Source: CAVSWN01 sp046728115 (lineage in GTDB: Bacteria > Acidobacteriota > Vicinamibacteria > Vicinamibacterales > CAVVIG01). Taken from it: a stretch of DNA of 17,601 nucleotides. The position numbers and the translations under genes are program-made. The notes under the pieces are model-generated. The model was not told the origin of the DNA. It saw nothing but the letters and a program-made list of their open reading frames with translations, and made no database searches. Below are positions 15,946 through 17,601 of the stretch, one piece after another. The stretch is from positions 1 to 17,601 of the forward strand of contig JBKPDW010000195.1 of the NCBI GenBank assembly GCA_046728115.1, written 5' to 3'. How positions within the stretch are numbered: position 1 is the first letter of the stretch; every line of letters begins with the position of its first letter.

Positions 15946-16248
15946 TCAGGATCGCTCGACGGTTCGCACTTCGATCACCGCGCCTGCAGTCGTGTCCGTC
16001 TGCGCCTGGAACCGGATCGTCACGCCATCCTTGCCCCGGGTCAGGCTTTCGGGAATCGTGTACTCGCGATCGCGCTGCTCCGTGGGATGGTGCTCGAGCG
16101 TTTCCGTCGCGAGCTTCTGCTCATCTACGAGTACGTCGAAGACGCGTCGGCGCCCCTCGCTGCCACGATACGCGCAGACGAGCGTGGTTGGTCCGATACT
16201 GGCCACCTTCAGCTGGTAGCTGAACCAGCCGTTGTGCGCAGCCCCTCG
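15946..16248 (-). pseudogene. GH127 remnant, C-terminal accessory domain
   Basis: In a third frame the strand reads NGWFSYQLKVASIGPTTLVC, then RRRVFDVLVDEQKLATETL, REYTIPESLTRGKDGVTIRF and AGAVIEVRTVERS, ending at TGA 15948-15946. This is the beta-sandwich domain that closes many GH127 proteins. It may be mis-called as a small stand-alone gene from the GTG at 16206. Confidence 0.8.
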
Positions 16249-16555
16249 AAATGGTATCGCCGTACTTCGTGTGGTTTTCCATGCCGGTGCCGACGCAGCA
16301 CCAGAACGACTGATCCGGCGTCGAATACGACTTCCATGCGCCCGGTCGCAGCGGGCAGTAATAGATGACCATTCCCGTTGCGGGATCCTGCGACGGCAGG
16401 ATGTGGTTGAACAGCCCGCGCTCGTAGAAATCCATCGCGCCTGCGTCGGCCGACCACTCGCAGATGTGACGGGTCAGCTTCAGCATGTTGTACGTGTTGC
16501 AAGTCTCCGGGCCCTCGGTGCCGAGGTGCTTCGAGAACTCTTCCTCAGCCGGAGT
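16240..16555 (-). pseudogene. GH127 remnant, zinc/cysteine active-site segment
   Basis: In a second frame the strand reads EEEFSKHLGTEGPETCNTYN, then MLKLTRHICEWSADAG, FYERGLFNHILPSQDPATGM and SFWCCVGTGMENHTKYGDTI. The ETC motif and the CC pair match the Glu-Cys and Cys-Cys zinc/nucleophile positions known from the Bifidobacterium GH127 enzyme HypBA1. The upstream acid/base glutamate region is absent. Family similarity stops at GDTI (about 16250). Confidence 0.82.
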
Positions 16556-16994
16556 GGAAACGCGAGGCCTGCGCCGCCTGGATCTTTGCCAACTCGCCGA
16601 CCATGGCGTCCGCCCGCGCCTTGAATCGCGAATCGTCCGTTGCGGCGTACATCAGCGCAAGCGCCGACAGGTAGTGTCCGACCGTATGTCCGCGCAATTC
16701 AACATCGGGCGCTTCCCAGCCGCCGAGCGGCGCGGCCGAGGAGGGAAGCCCCGCATTCACGCGGAAGTTGTGCAGCAGGCGATCGGGGTCGAGCGAGAGA
16801 AGGTACTCCTGGTCGAGATTCATCGCCTGTTTGAAAGGGCCGTCGAGCAGGCGCACGTTCTGGAGCGCGAAAGGCTCCGCCTTCAGCGCGACCTTGTCGG
16901 GAACGCGAGCATCGATCGGCCGCGCCGGTGCCGGGGATCCAGCGAAGGTCAGAACCGCAAAGACCGCAATCGCCGCAAAGAACAATCTCGTCAT
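16545..16994 (-). pseudogene. GH127 remnant, N-terminal segment
   Basis: ATG 16994 begins a signal peptide (MTRLFFAAIAVFAVLTFAGS). The typical GH127 start follows: LLDGPFKQAMNLDQEYLLSL, RLLHNFRVNAGLPSSAAPLG, GWEAPDVELRGHTVGHYLSA and FKARADAMVGELAKIQAAQ. Family character ends near 16557, and the frame stops at 16547-16545 just after. Confidence 0.85.
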
Positions 16995-17601
16995 AGTTGC
17001 ACCGAGAACGGCGAACCCCCGAACATCACCTCCCGTCCGCCGGTTGTCCCTGCAATGCGCACGCGAAACGATCGCAGCGTCGGCGCCCGCATTTTCGAAC
17101 GGGATGCCAATCGGAGGTCGAGACGACGATCGCGATCGACCCAGCGTATTTCGAGACCCATCCATTCGCCCTGGCGATGGGCGAAGCTGACGCCATCGTC
17201 CTCGTACATCGTAAACGCGCCGTCGCTCCCTGGATAGACCTGCAGGGTGACGGGTTCAGGGTTTGGTTCGGCTGAGTATTGCTTCACCGGCCCGAGAGGC
17301 AGGATCGCGCCGCTGCGCACGAACAACGGCATCGTTTCGAGATCGACGGCGCGTGAGACTTCGCGGGCGCCTTCGTGGCGCTCGTTGGTCCAGTAGTCGT
17401 ACCACGCTCCCGCCGGCAGGTAAACGCGGCGCGACGTCGCCCCCTTTTCTACAACCGGCGCGACCAGGATGTTGCGGCCCCACAGGTATTCATCGCCGCG
17501 CGCGACCGCAACCCGATCCGCTGGATAGTGAATCCACAGGGCGCGGATGATCGGCAGGCCGGTCTCGTGCCCTTCGCGCACGACACTATAGAGGTAAGGC
17601 G
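16991..17601 (-). CDS. GH31 family alpha-glycosidase, C-terminal part (5' end beyond window)
   Basis: The reverse frame is open from the right edge to TGA 16993-16991, giving about 202 residues. PYLYSVVREGHETGLPIIRA, LWIHYPADRVAVARGDEYLW and GRNILVAPVVEKGATSRRVY are typical of the end of the GH31 barrel and the proximal beta domain. LPAGAWYDYW and MPLFVRSGAILPLG also fit, and TMYEDDGVSF belongs to the distal domain. The catalytic aspartates lie upstream, outside the window, so alpha-xylosidase and alpha-glucosidase cannot be told apart. Its stop overlaps the GH127 start by 4 bp (ATGA), indicating translational coupling. Confidence 0.93.
   Translation of the reverse strand, partial: PYLYSVVREGHETGLPIIRALWIHYPADRVAVARGDEYLWGRNILVAPVVEKGATSRRVYLPAGAWYDYWTNERHEGAREVSRAVDLETMPLFVRSGAILPLGPVKQYSAEPNPEPVTLQVYPGSDGAFTMYEDDGVSFAHRQGEWMGLEIRWVDRDRRLDLRLASRSKMRAPTLRSFRVRIAGTTGGREVMFGGSPFSVQL

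Larger units (their letters stand above)
15946..16994 (-). pseudogene. Collapsed GH127 beta-L-arabinofuranosidase gene (two internal deletions)
   Basis: Three segments of one GH127 family protein (DUF1680, with the extra C-terminal domain found after it) lie in the right order and on the same strand, but in three reading frames. They cover about 350 residues, whereas such proteins usually have about 650-800. The missing parts are the centre of the (alpha/alpha)6 barrel between the N-terminal segment and the Cys motifs, and the region between the Cys motifs and the C-terminal domain. The start overlaps the stop of the GH31 gene by ATGA, showing an original operon for plant or microbial glycan breakdown. 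A misassembly is possible but would have to make two losses. Confidence 0.82.

Overview
The window looks like a chromosomal segment of an Acidobacteriota bacterium, most likely near Vicinamibacteria. This is inferred from GC-rich coding DNA, two Oar-like TonB-dependent receptors with carboxypeptidase-regulatory domains, a Ser/Thr kinase fused to a PD40 propeller, and an Asp-box (BNR) exoprotein, all of which are expanded in that phylum. No phage, insertion sequence, CRISPR array or rRNA gene was seen.

Layout. Bases 1-2802 (minus) hold a TonB-dependent receptor that runs off the left edge. A 380-bp divergent intergenic region separates it from a plus-strand receptor-type Ser/Thr kinase (3183-5867). 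The kinase starts at a TTG only 10 bp after a perfect TATAAT, and is followed after 15 bp by a 39-codon single-pass membrane protein (5883-6002). Bases 6040-7076 form a minus-strand island: two small diverged cold-shock-like proteins and tRNA-Glu(UUC) with an encoded CCA. A small helical orphan protein (7288-7530) follows on the plus strand.

The centre is a plus-strand cluster: a second, paralogous TonB-dependent receptor (7878-10763), a secreted amidohydrolase (10936-12540) and, 18 bp later, a very large secreted Asp-box propeller protein (12559-15842). The Asp-box gene is broken by a perfect 5-bp tandem duplication (TTGTC twice, 13052-13061). Removing one copy restores one frame of about 1,092 residues with the expected family sequence. 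The three genes look like a secreted-hydrolase and outer-membrane-uptake module of unknown substrate.

The right end (minus strand) is a carbohydrate operon: the C-terminus of a GH31 alpha-glycosidase overlaps by ATGA the start of a GH127 beta-L-arabinofuranosidase gene. The GH127 gene is a collapsed pseudogene. Three family segments in three frames are pressed into about 1 kb, with more than half of the usual protein missing.

Non-coding structure includes a nested palindrome in the leader of the second receptor, a 15-bp bulged hairpin between that receptor and the amidohydrolase, a pair of ACCAGGA-type direct repeats before the kinase, and candidate promoters. No single feature proves a new defence or mobile system. 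The most unusual items are the slippage-type frameshift, the collapsed GH127, the apparently leaderless kinase with its small membrane partner, and the calcium-loop-like motifs at equivalent places in both receptors.
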